This document shows, one piece after another, positions 50,408 through 62,367 of a stretch of 64,000 nucleotides of DNA. The stretch comes from Nematostella vectensis. Lineage: Eukaryota; Cnidaria; Anthozoa; Actiniaria; Edwardsiidae. The first letter of the stretch is position 1; every line of letters starts with the position of its first letter. Under the pieces are notes generated by a model, which was given only the letters and a program-made list of their open reading frames with translations, did not search any database and had not been told where the DNA came from. The position numbers and the translations under genes were made by a program. The stretch lies in assembly GCF_932526225.1 (NCBI RefSeq), contig NC_064041.1:11869315-11933314 (forward strand), in the 5' to 3' direction.

Positions 50408-51181
50408 TTTCTTTTTCATTTTTTTTCTAAACTATAAAGAAAAAGTTAGTGCAGGTTGGTCATTGTCTAAGCTAAAGAAATCCCTCAGTTGTATGCGTTC
50501 TCAACTCGATCTATAGACAATTCAGGCATACTCAGCGACCGTATTGTAATCAAAATCGCGGTCGTAAACGTTCGCAAACGTTCAGCAGATTCAAGTAGAG
50601 TCATAATATTACAAGCGATCAGATCAGTGGATTGTGAAAGCCTGTAAGAGCGTTAGTACTCGCATAGGAAATGTCTCTCAATGCAGTAAAATACTATGAG
50701 AGAAAGTGCGCAGTATTATCGCATTGGTCGCGCGTTTACACCGCGAGTGAACACGAACATTACTCAGCTAGCATCTCATACAAGCTGAGATGCCATTCAT
50801 AGCGTAAACCTTGTCCAAATAAATGCTTTTCGAGATCATGTTTTCACTCACTATAATAAAGCGCGAAGGTTGCAAAGCAGCGCGCGTATTCCACTGTTCT
50901 ATTTTAGTGACGAAACAGTCGCACTGAACTTTCATCGCCGGTTAGCAACAACTGATCAAAACACAGCTCACCTTCGCTCGTTTCATCGCAAAAACACCGC
51001 TAGAATGCAGACCAAACACGACTAAAGCCTCTGCCCACCATGACGGTAATGTGAGAGCAAGTTGTTCGCTATTAGAAGTTAGAAATTTTACAATAGTTGA
51101 CTGATTACAAGCGGTGTGAAGTCCGTGCTTCACGAGTCGCTCGTTGTGATTGTGTTGTGATTACACTTGATTCGTATTGTT

Positions 51182-51218
<37 letters not shown>

Positions 51219-51224
51219 ATTATA

Positions 51225-51256
<32 letters not shown>

Positions 51257-51347
51257 GGGGTCAACCCAATCGAAGTGCAATGAGAGGGCCTCACCCTGAG
51301 AGGACCGCCTTGGTGATCACGGTAAACCTCCCGCGTCAGGTAAGTAT
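51182..51347 (-). ncRNA. U1: U1 snRNA, unit 31
   Basis: Unit 31 (51062-52763). Confidence 0.97.
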
Positions 51348-51544
51348 GAGTTTATTTGGCGTCCCTGTACACCGACTGTCCCCGGCTGATTTCATCCTCC
51401 ATGTGGGAACGGTGCATCGCGGTGATTATGACCCGTCGTCTTAATGACGATCCTGTCTCTTATTGATCTCTCCCGCTATAGCTCGCATGAACAGCACGTA
51501 AATGATGCTCGAGGTGTTGCTTGAATGTGTCTTCCCGAAAGGGA

Positions 51545-51733
51545 AGGGGGCCGTACTCGGAGGTAGTGCAATACCGAGACAACCCGTGGCTGGGACGCAG
51601 CAAGCCGCTTATTCCACAGCCAGTTTCCAAAAATCAGTTTAATATATGAGCTACTCAATGAGCAGCGTATCAGATATTAAGCTGATAAGAACAGATACTA
51701 CACTTGATCTTAGCCAAAAGGCCGAGAAGCGAT
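51545..51733 (-). ncRNA. U2: U2 snRNA, unit 31
   Basis: Unit 31; intact. Confidence 0.97.
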
Positions 51734-51990
51734 GCAGAATCTGGCTCGGACTACAGGGAGCGTTTATCATTCTAGGCCTCCGCCATGTGGGTGACGGACT
51801 CGGTTTTAGGCCCTTCTGCCTCCTAAGATCACATGTGATGATCAGTCATGAACGTAGTGCTATCACGTACGAGCAGTATTCGCTTGATACAGCGTCTTTG
51901 CGAGTGCAATGAGACATTTTTACCGCGCTAGTGCGTGCGTACGTTCTCACCGCACCGCTATAAAAGTCTAAAATATCACCGAGATCTTTC

Positions 51991-52018
51991 GTCTACGGCC
52001 ATACCATCGAGAAAACAC

Positions 52019-52049
<31 letters not shown>

Positions 52050-52109
52050 GATTGGGCGCGGTTAGTACTTGGATGGGTGACCGCCTGGGAATACCGCGTG
52101 CTGTAGGCA
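51991..52109 (+). rRNA. 5S: 5S rRNA, unit 31
   Basis: Unit 31; intact. Confidence 0.98.
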
Positions 52110-52883
52110 TTTCTTTTTCATTTTTTTTCTAAACTATAAAGAAAAAGTTAGTGCAGGTTGGTCATTGTCTAAGCTAAAGAAATCCCTCAGTTGTATGCGT
52201 TCTCAACTCGATCTATAGACAATTCAGGCATACTCAGCGACCGTATTGTAATCAAAATCGCGGTCGTAAACGTTCGCAAACGTTCAGCAGATTCAAGTAG
52301 AGTCATAATATTACAAGCGATCAGATCAGTGGATTGTGAAAGCCTGTAAGAGCGTTAGTACTCGCATAGGAAATGTCTCTCAATGCAGTAAAATACTATG
52401 AGAGAAAGTGCGCAGTATTATCGCATTGGTCGCGCGTTTACACCGCGAGTGAACACGAACATTACTCAGCTAGCATCTCATACAAGCTGAGATGCCATTC
52501 ATAGCGTAAACCTTGTCCAAATAAATGCTTTTCGAGATCATGTTTTCACTCACTATAATAAAGCGCGAAGGTTGCAAAGCAGCGCGCGTATTCCACTGTT
52601 CTATTTTAGTGACGAAACAGTCGCACTGAACTTTCATCGCCGGTTAGCAACAACTGATCAAAACACAGCTCACCTTCGCTCGTTTCATCGCAAAAACACC
52701 GCTAGAATGCAGACCAAACACGACTAAAGCCTCTGCCCACCATGACGGTAATGTGAGAGCAAGTTGTTCGCTATTAGAAGTTAGAAATTTTACAATAGTT
52801 GACTGATTACAAGCGGTGTGAAGTCCGTGCTTCACGAGTCGCTCGTTGTGATTGTGTTGTGATTACACTTGATTCGTATTGTT

Positions 52884-52920
<37 letters not shown>

Positions 52921-52926
52921 ATTATA

Positions 52927-52958
<32 letters not shown>

Positions 52959-53049
52959 GGGGTCAACCCAATCGAAGTGCAATGAGAGGGCCTCACCCTG
53001 AGAGGACCGCCTTGGTGATCACGGTAAACCTCCCGCGTCAGGTAAGTAT
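52884..53049 (-). ncRNA. U1: U1 snRNA, unit 32
   Basis: Unit 32 (52764-54465), which has a spacer C-to-T variant at 54393. Confidence 0.97.
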
Positions 53050-53246
53050 GAGTTTATTTGGCGTCCCTGTACACCGACTGTCCCCGGCTGATTTCATCCT
53101 CCATGTGGGAACGGTGCATCGCGGTGATTATGACCCGTCGTCTTAATGACGATCCTGTCTCTTATTGATCTCTCCCGCTATAGCTCGCATGAACAGCACG
53201 TAAATGATGCTCGAGGTGTTGCTTGAATGTGTCTTCCCGAAAGGGA

Positions 53247-53435
53247 AGGGGGCCGTACTCGGAGGTAGTGCAATACCGAGACAACCCGTGGCTGGGACGC
53301 AGCAAGCCGCTTATTCCACAGCCAGTTTCCAAAAATCAGTTTAATATATGAGCTACTCAATGAGCAGCGTATCAGATATTAAGCTGATAAGAACAGATAC
53401 TACACTTGATCTTAGCCAAAAGGCCGAGAAGCGAT
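53247..53435 (-). ncRNA. U2: U2 snRNA, unit 32
   Basis: Unit 32; intact. Confidence 0.97.
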
Positions 53436-53692
53436 GCAGAATCTGGCTCGGACTACAGGGAGCGTTTATCATTCTAGGCCTCCGCCATGTGGGTGACGGA
53501 CTCGGTTTTAGGCCCTTCTGCCTCCTAAGATCACATGTGATGATCAGTCATGAACGTAGTGCTATCACGTACGAGCAGTATTCGCTTGATACAGCGTCTT
53601 TGCGAGTGCAATGAGACATTTTTACCGCGCTAGTGCGTGCGTACGTTCTCACCGCACCGCTATAAAAGTCTAAAATATCACCGAGATCTTTC

Positions 53693-53720
53693 GTCTACGG
53701 CCATACCATCGAGAAAACAC

Positions 53721-53751
<31 letters not shown>

Positions 53752-53811
53752 GATTGGGCGCGGTTAGTACTTGGATGGGTGACCGCCTGGGAATACCGCG
53801 TGCTGTAGGCA
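53693..53811 (+). rRNA. 5S: 5S rRNA, unit 32
   Basis: Unit 32; intact. Confidence 0.98.
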
Positions 53812-54392
53812 TTTCTTTTTCATTTTTTTTCTAAACTATAAAGAAAAAGTTAGTGCAGGTTGGTCATTGTCTAAGCTAAAGAAATCCCTCAGTTGTATGC
53901 GTTCTCAACTCGATCTATAGACAATTCAGGCATACTCAGCGACCGTATTGTAATCAAAATCGCGGTCGTAAACGTTCGCAAACGTTCAGCAGATTCAAGT
54001 AGAGTCATAATATTACAAGCGATCAGATCAGTGGATTGTGAAAGCCTGTAAGAGCGTTAGTACTCGCATAGGAAATGTCTCTCAATGCAGTAAAATACTA
54101 TGAGAGAAAGTGCGCAGTATTATCGCATTGGTCGCGCGTTTACACCGCGAGTGAACACGAACATTACTCAGCTAGCATCTCATACAAGCTGAGATGCCAT
54201 TCATAGCGTAAACCTTGTCCAAATAAATGCTTTTCGAGATCATGTTTTCACTCACTATAATAAAGCGCGAAGGTTGCAAAGCAGCGCGCGTATTCCACTG
54301 TTCTATTTTAGTGACGAAACAGTCGCACTGAACTTTCATCGCCGGTTAGCAACAACTGATCAAAACACAGCTCACCTTCGCTCGTTTCATCG

Positions 54393-54393
54393 T
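54393..54393. other. Unit variant C to T (unit 32)
   Basis: Unit position 1630, in the long spacer. Unique in the window. Confidence 0.85.
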
Positions 54394-54585
54394 AAAAACA
54401 CCGCTAGAATGCAGACCAAACACGACTAAAGCCTCTGCCCACCATGACGGTAATGTGAGAGCAAGTTGTTCGCTATTAGAAGTTAGAAATTTTACAATAG
54501 TTGACTGATTACAAGCGGTGTGAAGTCCGTGCTTCACGAGTCGCTCGTTGTGATTGTGTTGTGATTACACTTGATTCGTATTGTT

Positions 54586-54622
<37 letters not shown>

Positions 54623-54628
54623 ATTATA

Positions 54629-54660
<32 letters not shown>

Positions 54661-54751
54661 GGGGTCAACCCAATCGAAGTGCAATGAGAGGGCCTCACCC
54701 TGAGAGGACCGCCTTGGTGATCACGGTAAACCTCCCGCGTCAGGTAAGTAT
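54586..54751 (-). ncRNA. U1: U1 snRNA, unit 33
   Basis: Unit 33 (54466-56167). Confidence 0.97.
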
Positions 54752-54948
54752 GAGTTTATTTGGCGTCCCTGTACACCGACTGTCCCCGGCTGATTTCATC
54801 CTCCATGTGGGAACGGTGCATCGCGGTGATTATGACCCGTCGTCTTAATGACGATCCTGTCTCTTATTGATCTCTCCCGCTATAGCTCGCATGAACAGCA
54901 CGTAAATGATGCTCGAGGTGTTGCTTGAATGTGTCTTCCCGAAAGGGA

Positions 54949-55137
54949 AGGGGGCCGTACTCGGAGGTAGTGCAATACCGAGACAACCCGTGGCTGGGAC
55001 GCAGCAAGCCGCTTATTCCACAGCCAGTTTCCAAAAATCAGTTTAATATATGAGCTACTCAATGAGCAGCGTATCAGATATTAAGCTGATAAGAACAGAT
55101 ACTACACTTGATCTTAGCCAAAAGGCCGAGAAGCGAT
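54949..55137 (-). ncRNA. U2: U2 snRNA, unit 33
   Basis: Unit 33; intact. Confidence 0.97.
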
Positions 55138-55394
55138 GCAGAATCTGGCTCGGACTACAGGGAGCGTTTATCATTCTAGGCCTCCGCCATGTGGGTGACG
55201 GACTCGGTTTTAGGCCCTTCTGCCTCCTAAGATCACATGTGATGATCAGTCATGAACGTAGTGCTATCACGTACGAGCAGTATTCGCTTGATACAGCGTC
55301 TTTGCGAGTGCAATGAGACATTTTTACCGCGCTAGTGCGTGCGTACGTTCTCACCGCACCGCTATAAAAGTCTAAAATATCACCGAGATCTTTC

Positions 55395-55422
55395 GTCTAC
55401 GGCCATACCATCGAGAAAACAC

Positions 55423-55453
<31 letters not shown>

Positions 55454-55513
55454 GATTGGGCGCGGTTAGTACTTGGATGGGTGACCGCCTGGGAATACCG
55501 CGTGCTGTAGGCA
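55395..55513 (+). rRNA. 5S: 5S rRNA, unit 33
   Basis: Unit 33; intact. Confidence 0.98.
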
Positions 55514-56287
55514 TTTCTTTTTCATTTTTTTTCTAAACTATAAAGAAAAAGTTAGTGCAGGTTGGTCATTGTCTAAGCTAAAGAAATCCCTCAGTTGTAT
55601 GCGTTCTCAACTCGATCTATAGACAATTCAGGCATACTCAGCGACCGTATTGTAATCAAAATCGCGGTCGTAAACGTTCGCAAACGTTCAGCAGATTCAA
55701 GTAGAGTCATAATATTACAAGCGATCAGATCAGTGGATTGTGAAAGCCTGTAAGAGCGTTAGTACTCGCATAGGAAATGTCTCTCAATGCAGTAAAATAC
55801 TATGAGAGAAAGTGCGCAGTATTATCGCATTGGTCGCGCGTTTACACCGCGAGTGAACACGAACATTACTCAGCTAGCATCTCATACAAGCTGAGATGCC
55901 ATTCATAGCGTAAACCTTGTCCAAATAAATGCTTTTCGAGATCATGTTTTCACTCACTATAATAAAGCGCGAAGGTTGCAAAGCAGCGCGCGTATTCCAC
56001 TGTTCTATTTTAGTGACGAAACAGTCGCACTGAACTTTCATCGCCGGTTAGCAACAACTGATCAAAACACAGCTCACCTTCGCTCGTTTCATCGCAAAAA
56101 CACCGCTAGAATGCAGACCAAACACGACTAAAGCCTCTGCCCACCATGACGGTAATGTGAGAGCAAGTTGTTCGCTATTAGAAGTTAGAAATTTTACAAT
56201 AGTTGACTGATTACAAGCGGTGTGAAGTCCGTGCTTCACGAGTCGCTCGTTGTGATTGTGTTGTGATTACACTTGATTCGTATTGTT

Positions 56288-56324
<37 letters not shown>

Positions 56325-56330
56325 ATTATA

Positions 56331-56362
<32 letters not shown>

Positions 56363-56453
56363 GGGGTCAACCCAATCGAAGTGCAATGAGAGGGCCTCAC
56401 CCTGAGAGGACCGCCTTGGTGATCACGGTAAACCTCCCGCGTCAGGTAAGTAT
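56288..56453 (-). ncRNA. U1: U1 snRNA, unit 34
   Basis: Unit 34 (56168-57579), the last left unit, cut in its spacer by the gap. Confidence 0.97.
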
Positions 56454-56650
56454 GAGTTTATTTGGCGTCCCTGTACACCGACTGTCCCCGGCTGATTTCA
56501 TCCTCCATGTGGGAACGGTGCATCGCGGTGATTATGACCCGTCGTCTTAATGACGATCCTGTCTCTTATTGATCTCTCCCGCTATAGCTCGCATGAACAG
56601 CACGTAAATGATGCTCGAGGTGTTGCTTGAATGTGTCTTCCCGAAAGGGA

Positions 56651-56839
56651 AGGGGGCCGTACTCGGAGGTAGTGCAATACCGAGACAACCCGTGGCTGGG
56701 ACGCAGCAAGCCGCTTATTCCACAGCCAGTTTCCAAAAATCAGTTTAATATATGAGCTACTCAATGAGCAGCGTATCAGATATTAAGCTGATAAGAACAG
56801 ATACTACACTTGATCTTAGCCAAAAGGCCGAGAAGCGAT
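56651..56839 (-). ncRNA. U2: U2 snRNA, unit 34
   Basis: Unit 34; intact. Confidence 0.97.
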
Positions 56840-57096
56840 GCAGAATCTGGCTCGGACTACAGGGAGCGTTTATCATTCTAGGCCTCCGCCATGTGGGTGA
56901 CGGACTCGGTTTTAGGCCCTTCTGCCTCCTAAGATCACATGTGATGATCAGTCATGAACGTAGTGCTATCACGTACGAGCAGTATTCGCTTGATACAGCG
57001 TCTTTGCGAGTGCAATGAGACATTTTTACCGCGCTAGTGCGTGCGTACGTTCTCACCGCACCGCTATAAAAGTCTAAAATATCACCGAGATCTTTC

Positions 57097-57124
57097 GTCT
57101 ACGGCCATACCATCGAGAAAACAC

Positions 57125-57155
<31 letters not shown>

Positions 57156-57215
57156 GATTGGGCGCGGTTAGTACTTGGATGGGTGACCGCCTGGGAATAC
57201 CGCGTGCTGTAGGCA
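57097..57215 (+). rRNA. 5S: 5S rRNA, unit 34
   Basis: Unit 34; intact, 364 bp from the gap. Confidence 0.98.
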
Positions 57216-57579
57216 TTTCTTTTTCATTTTTTTTCTAAACTATAAAGAAAAAGTTAGTGCAGGTTGGTCATTGTCTAAGCTAAAGAAATCCCTCAGTTGT
57301 ATGCGTTCTCAACTCGATCTATAGACAATTCAGGCATACTCAGCGACCGTATTGTAATCAAAATCGCGGTCGTAAACGTTCGCAAACGTTCAGCAGATTC
57401 AAGTAGAGTCATAATATTACAAGCGATCAGATCAGTGGATTGTGAAAGCCTGTAAGAGCGTTAGTACTCGCATAGGAAATGTCTCTCAATGCAGTAAAAT
57501 ACTATGAGAGAAAGTGCGCAGTATTATCGCATTGGTCGCGCGTTTACACCGCGAGTGAACACGAACATTACTCAGCTAG

Positions 57580-57779
57580 NNNNNNNNNNNNNNNNNNNNN
57601 NNNNNNNNNNNNNNNNNNNNNNNNNNNNNNNNNNNNNNNNNNNNNNNNNNNNNNNNNNNNNNNNNNNNNNNNNNNNNNNNNNNNNNNNNNNNNNNNNNNN
57701 NNNNNNNNNNNNNNNNNNNNNNNNNNNNNNNNNNNNNNNNNNNNNNNNNNNNNNNNNNNNNNNNNNNNNNNNNNNNNNN
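57580..57779. other. Assembly gap of 200 N
   Basis: A run of exactly 200 N separates the two arrays. A round number suggests a scaffolding placeholder and not a measured distance. The left flank ends at unit position 1412 and the right flank begins at unit position 108 on the opposite strand. Confidence 0.98.
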
Positions 57780-58541
57780 CAAGTGTAATCACAACACAAT
57801 CACAACGAGCGACTCGTGAAGCACGGACTTCACACCGCTTGTAATCAGTCAACTATTGTAAAATTTCTAACTTCTAATAGCGAACAACTTGCTCTCACAT
57901 TACCGTCATGGTGGGCAGAGGCTTTAGTCGTGTTTGGTCTGCATTCTAGCGGTGTTTTTGCGATGAAACGAGCGAAGGTGAGCTGTGTTTTGATCAGTTG
58001 TTGCTAACCGGCGATGAAAGTTCAGTGCGACTGTTTCGTCACTAAAATAGAACAGTGGAATACGCGCGCTGCTTTGCAACCTTCGCGCTTTATTATAGTG
58101 AGTGAAAACATGATCTCGAAAAGCATTTATTTGGACAAGGTTTACGCTATGAATGGCATCTCAGCTTGTATGAGATGCTAGCTGAGTAATGTTCGTGTTC
58201 ACTCGCGGTGTAAACGCGCGACCAATGCGATAATACTGCGCACTTTCTCTCATAGTATTTTACTGCATTGAGAGACATTTCCTATGCGAGTACTAACGCT
58301 CTTACAGGCTTTCACAATCCACTGATCTGATCGCTTGTAATATTATGACTCTACTTGAATCTGCTGAACGTTTGCGAACGTTTACGACCGCGATTTTGAT
58401 TACAATACGGTCGCTGAGTATGCCTGAATTGTCTATAGATCGAGTTGAGAACGCATACAACTGAGGGATTTCTTTAGCTTAGACAATGACCAACCTGCAC
58501 TAACTTTTTCTTTATAGTTTAGAAAAAAAATGAAAAAGAAA

Positions 58542-58601
58542 TGCCTACAGCACGCGGTATTCCCAGGCGGTCACCCATCCAAGTACTAACCGCGCCCAAT
58601 C

Positions 58602-58632
<31 letters not shown>

Positions 58633-58660
58633 GTGTTTTCTCGATGGTATGGCCGTAGAC
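58542..58660 (-). rRNA. 5S: 5S rRNA, first full inverted unit
   Basis: Inverted unit 57888-59589. The gene is intact and reads toward the gap, with its T-run terminator at 58523-58537. Confidence 0.98.
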
Positions 58661-58917
58661 GAAAGATCTCGGTGATATTTTAGACTTTTATAGCGGTGCG
58701 GTGAGAACGTACGCACGCACTAGCGCGGTAAAAATGTCTCATTGCACTCGCAAAGACGCTGTATCAAGCGAATACTGCTCGTACGTGATAGCACTACGTT
58801 CATGACTGATCATCACATGTGATCTTAGGAGGCAGAAGGGCCTAAAACCGAGTCCGTCACCCACATGGCGGAGGCCTAGAATGATAAACGCTCCCTGTAG
58901 TCCGAGCCAGATTCTGC

Positions 58918-59106
58918 ATCGCTTCTCGGCCTTTTGGCTAAGATCAAGTGTAGTATCTGTTCTTATCAGCTTAATATCTGATACGCTGCTCATTGAGTAG
59001 CTCATATATTAAACTGATTTTTGGAAACTGGCTGTGGAATAAGCGGCTTGCTGCGTCCCAGCCACGGGTTGTCTCGGTATTGCACTACCTCCGAGTACGG
59101 CCCCCT
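58918..59106 (+). ncRNA. U2: U2 snRNA, first full inverted unit
   Basis: Intact plus-strand copy. The PSE-like motif is at 58860-58872. This unit has the common A/T form at the CACGTG variant site. Confidence 0.97.
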
Positions 59107-59303
59107 TCCCTTTCGGGAAGACACATTCAAGCAACACCTCGAGCATCATTTACGTGCTGTTCATGCGAGCTATAGCGGGAGAGATCAATAAGAGACAGGA
59201 TCGTCATTAAGACGACGGGTCATAATCACCGCGATGCACCGTTCCCACATGGAGGATGAAATCAGCCGGGGACAGTCGGTGTACAGGGACGCCAAATAAA
59301 CTC

Positions 59304-59394
59304 ATACTTACCTGACGCGGGAGGTTTACCGTGATCACCAAGGCGGTCCTCTCAGGGTGAGGCCCTCTCATTGCACTTCGATTGGGTTGACCCC

Positions 59395-59426
<32 letters not shown>

Positions 59427-59432
59427 TATAAT

Positions 59433-59469
<37 letters not shown>
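59304..59469 (+). ncRNA. U1: U1 snRNA, first full inverted unit
   Basis: Intact plus-strand copy beginning ATACTTACCTG at 59304. The PSE-like motif is at 59244-59256. Confidence 0.97.
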
Positions 59470-60243
59470 AACAATACGAATCAAGTGTAATCACAACACA
59501 ATCACAACGAGCGACTCGTGAAGCACGGACTTCACACCGCTTGTAATCAGTCAACTATTGTAAAATTTCTAACTTCTAATAGCGAACAACTTGCTCTCAC
59601 ATTACCGTCATGGTGGGCAGAGGCTTTAGTCGTGTTTGGTCTGCATTCTAGCGGTGTTTTTGCGATGAAACGAGCGAAGGTGAGCTGTGTTTTGATCAGT
59701 TGTTGCTAACCGGCGATGAAAGTTCAGTGCGACTGTTTCGTCACTAAAATAGAACAGTGGAATACGCGCGCTGCTTTGCAACCTTCGCGCTTTATTATAG
59801 TGAGTGAAAACATGATCTCGAAAAGCATTTATTTGGACAAGGTTTACGCTATGAATGGCATCTCAGCTTGTATGAGATGCTAGCTGAGTAATGTTCGTGT
59901 TCACTCGCGGTGTAAACGCGCGACCAATGCGATAATACTGCGCACTTTCTCTCATAGTATTTTACTGCATTGAGAGACATTTCCTATGCGAGTACTAACG
60001 CTCTTACAGGCTTTCACAATCCACTGATCTGATCGCTTGTAATATTATGACTCTACTTGAATCTGCTGAACGTTTGCGAACGTTTACGACCGCGATTTTG
60101 ATTACAATACGGTCGCTGAGTATGCCTGAATTGTCTATAGATCGAGTTGAGAACGCATACAACTGAGGGATTTCTTTAGCTTAGACAATGACCAACCTGC
60201 ACTAACTTTTTCTTTATAGTTTAGAAAAAAAATGAAAAAGAAA

Positions 60244-60303
60244 TGCCTACAGCACGCGGTATTCCCAGGCGGTCACCCATCCAAGTACTAACCGCGCCCA
60301 ATC

Positions 60304-60334
<31 letters not shown>

Positions 60335-60362
60335 GTGTTTTCTCGATGGTATGGCCGTAGAC
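60244..60362 (-). rRNA. 5S: 5S rRNA, second inverted unit
   Basis: Inverted unit 59590-61291; intact. Confidence 0.98.
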
Positions 60363-60619
60363 GAAAGATCTCGGTGATATTTTAGACTTTTATAGCGGTG
60401 CGGTGAGAACGTACGCACGCACTAGCGCGGTAAAAATGTCTCATTGCACTCGCAAAGACGCTGTATCAAGCGAATACTGCTCGTACGTGATAGCACTACG
60501 TTCATGACTGATCATCACATGTGATCTTAGGAGGCAGAAGGGCCTAAAACCGAGTCCGTCACCCACATGGCGGAGGCCTAGAATGATAAACGCTCCCTGT
60601 AGTCCGAGCCAGATTCTGC

Positions 60620-60808
60620 ATCGCTTCTCGGCCTTTTGGCTAAGATCAAGTGTAGTATCTGTTCTTATCAGCTTAATATCTGATACGCTGCTCATTGAGT
60701 AGCTCATATATTAAACTGATTTTTGGAAACTGGCTGTGGAATAAGCGGCTTGCTGCGTCCCAGCCACGGGTTGTCTCGGTATTGCACTACCTCCGAGTAC
60801 GGCCCCCT
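60620..60808 (+). ncRNA. U2: U2 snRNA, second inverted unit
   Basis: Intact. Its 3' flank carries the CACGTG form (60853). Confidence 0.97.
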
Positions 60809-61005
60809 TCCCTTTCGGGAAGACACATTCAAGCAACACCTCGAGCATCATTCACGTGCTGTTCATGCGAGCTATAGCGGGAGAGATCAATAAGAGACAG
60901 GATCGTCATTAAGACGACGGGTCATAATCACCGCGATGCACCGTTCCCACATGGAGGATGAAATCAGCCGGGGACAGTCGGTGTACAGGGACGCCAAATA
61001 AACTC

Positions 61006-61096
61006 ATACTTACCTGACGCGGGAGGTTTACCGTGATCACCAAGGCGGTCCTCTCAGGGTGAGGCCCTCTCATTGCACTTCGATTGGGTTGACCCC

Positions 61097-61128
<32 letters not shown>

Positions 61129-61134
61129 TATAAT

Positions 61135-61171
<37 letters not shown>
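61006..61171 (+). ncRNA. U1: U1 snRNA, second inverted unit
   Basis: Intact plus-strand copy. Confidence 0.97.
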
Positions 61172-61945
61172 AACAATACGAATCAAGTGTAATCACAACA
61201 CAATCACAACGAGCGACTCGTGAAGCACGGACTTCACACCGCTTGTAATCAGTCAACTATTGTAAAATTTCTAACTTCTAATAGCGAACAACTTGCTCTC
61301 ACATTACCGTCATGGTGGGCAGAGGCTTTAGTCGTGTTTGGTCTGCATTCTAGCGGTGTTTTTGCGATGAAACGAGCGAAGGTGAGCTGTGTTTTGATCA
61401 GTTGTTGCTAACCGGCGATGAAAGTTCAGTGCGACTGTTTCGTCACTAAAATAGAACAGTGGAATACGCGCGCTGCTTTGCAACCTTCGCGCTTTATTAT
61501 AGTGAGTGAAAACATGATCTCGAAAAGCATTTATTTGGACAAGGTTTACGCTATGAATGGCATCTCAGCTTGTATGAGATGCTAGCTGAGTAATGTTCGT
61601 GTTCACTCGCGGTGTAAACGCGCGACCAATGCGATAATACTGCGCACTTTCTCTCATAGTATTTTACTGCATTGAGAGACATTTCCTATGCGAGTACTAA
61701 CGCTCTTACAGGCTTTCACAATCCACTGATCTGATCGCTTGTAATATTATGACTCTACTTGAATCTGCTGAACGTTTGCGAACGTTTACGACCGCGATTT
61801 TGATTACAATACGGTCGCTGAGTATGCCTGAATTGTCTATAGATCGAGTTGAGAACGCATACAACTGAGGGATTTCTTTAGCTTAGACAATGACCAACCT
61901 GCACTAACTTTTTCTTTATAGTTTAGAAAAAAAATGAAAAAGAAA

Positions 61946-62005
61946 TGCCTACAGCACGCGGTATTCCCAGGCGGTCACCCATCCAAGTACTAACCGCGCC
62001 CAATC

Positions 62006-62036
<31 letters not shown>

Positions 62037-62064
62037 GTGTTTTCTCGATGGTATGGCCGTAGAC
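61946..62064 (-). rRNA. 5S: 5S rRNA, unit with the interrupted U2
   Basis: Intact. Its divergent partner U2 is broken by the retrotransposon, but the 257-bp intergenic region and its motifs are unchanged. Confidence 0.98.
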
Positions 62065-62321
62065 GAAAGATCTCGGTGATATTTTAGACTTTTATAGCGG
62101 TGCGGTGAGAACGTACGCACGCACTAGCGCGGTAAAAATGTCTCATTGCACTCGCAAAGACGCTGTATCAAGCGAATACTGCTCGTACGTGATAGCACTA
62201 CGTTCATGACTGATCATCACATGTGATCTTAGGAGGCAGAAGGGCCTAAAACCGAGTCCGTCACCCACATGGCGGAGGCCTAGAATGATAAACGCTCCCT
62301 GTAGTCCGAGCCAGATTCTGC

Positions 62322-62366
62322 ATCGCTTCTCGGCCTTTTGGCTAAGATCAAGTGTAGTATCTGTTC
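62322..62366 (+). pseudogene. U2: U2 snRNA 5' fragment (nt 1-45), interrupted by a retrotransposon
   Basis: The gene starts normally with ATCGCTTCTCGG at 62322, includes the GTAGTA branch-site element (nt 33-38) and breaks after nt 45. The upstream PSE-like motif remains, so the U2 promoter could still fire and read into the insert. Stem-loops II to IV and the Sm site are cut off by 862 bp, so no normal U2 can form from this copy. Confidence 0.96.
62357..62366 (+). repeat. Target-site duplication, left copy
   Basis: GTATCTGTTC, U2 nt 36-45. It is repeated exactly at 63229-63238. An A before each copy makes 11 bp possible. Confidence 0.95.
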
Positions 62367-62367
62367 G

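Larger units (their letters stand above)
1..57579 (+). repeat. Left head-to-tail array of the 1,702-bp U1-U2-5S unit (33 full units and one partial)
   Basis: The block is one unit repeated head to tail. Unit 1 spans 1-1703 and has one extra T at 1388. Units 2 to 33 are 1,702 bp each, starting at 1704, 3406, 5108 and so on, up to 54466. Unit 34 (56168-57579) stops after 1,412 bp at the gap. Counted from the unit start, U1 lies at 121-286 (minus), U2 at 484-672 (minus) and 5S at 930-1048 (plus). The phase is set arbitrarily by the window start. By eye the units differ at only a few sites: 1388, 12726, 24926, 29374, 31076, 37884, 43552, 45760 and 54393. Such uniformity fits concerted evolution of a multicopy RNA gene cluster. 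Confidence 0.97.

Noticed and set aside
1-57579. Regular repeats as a CRISPR array or a plain satellite
   Set aside because: The period is 1.7 kb with whole RNA genes inside and no short-repeat/spacer pattern, and the genes are eukaryotic.
57479-57852. ORFs spanning the gap with long runs of unknown residues
   Set aside because: They exist only because N was translated as open.
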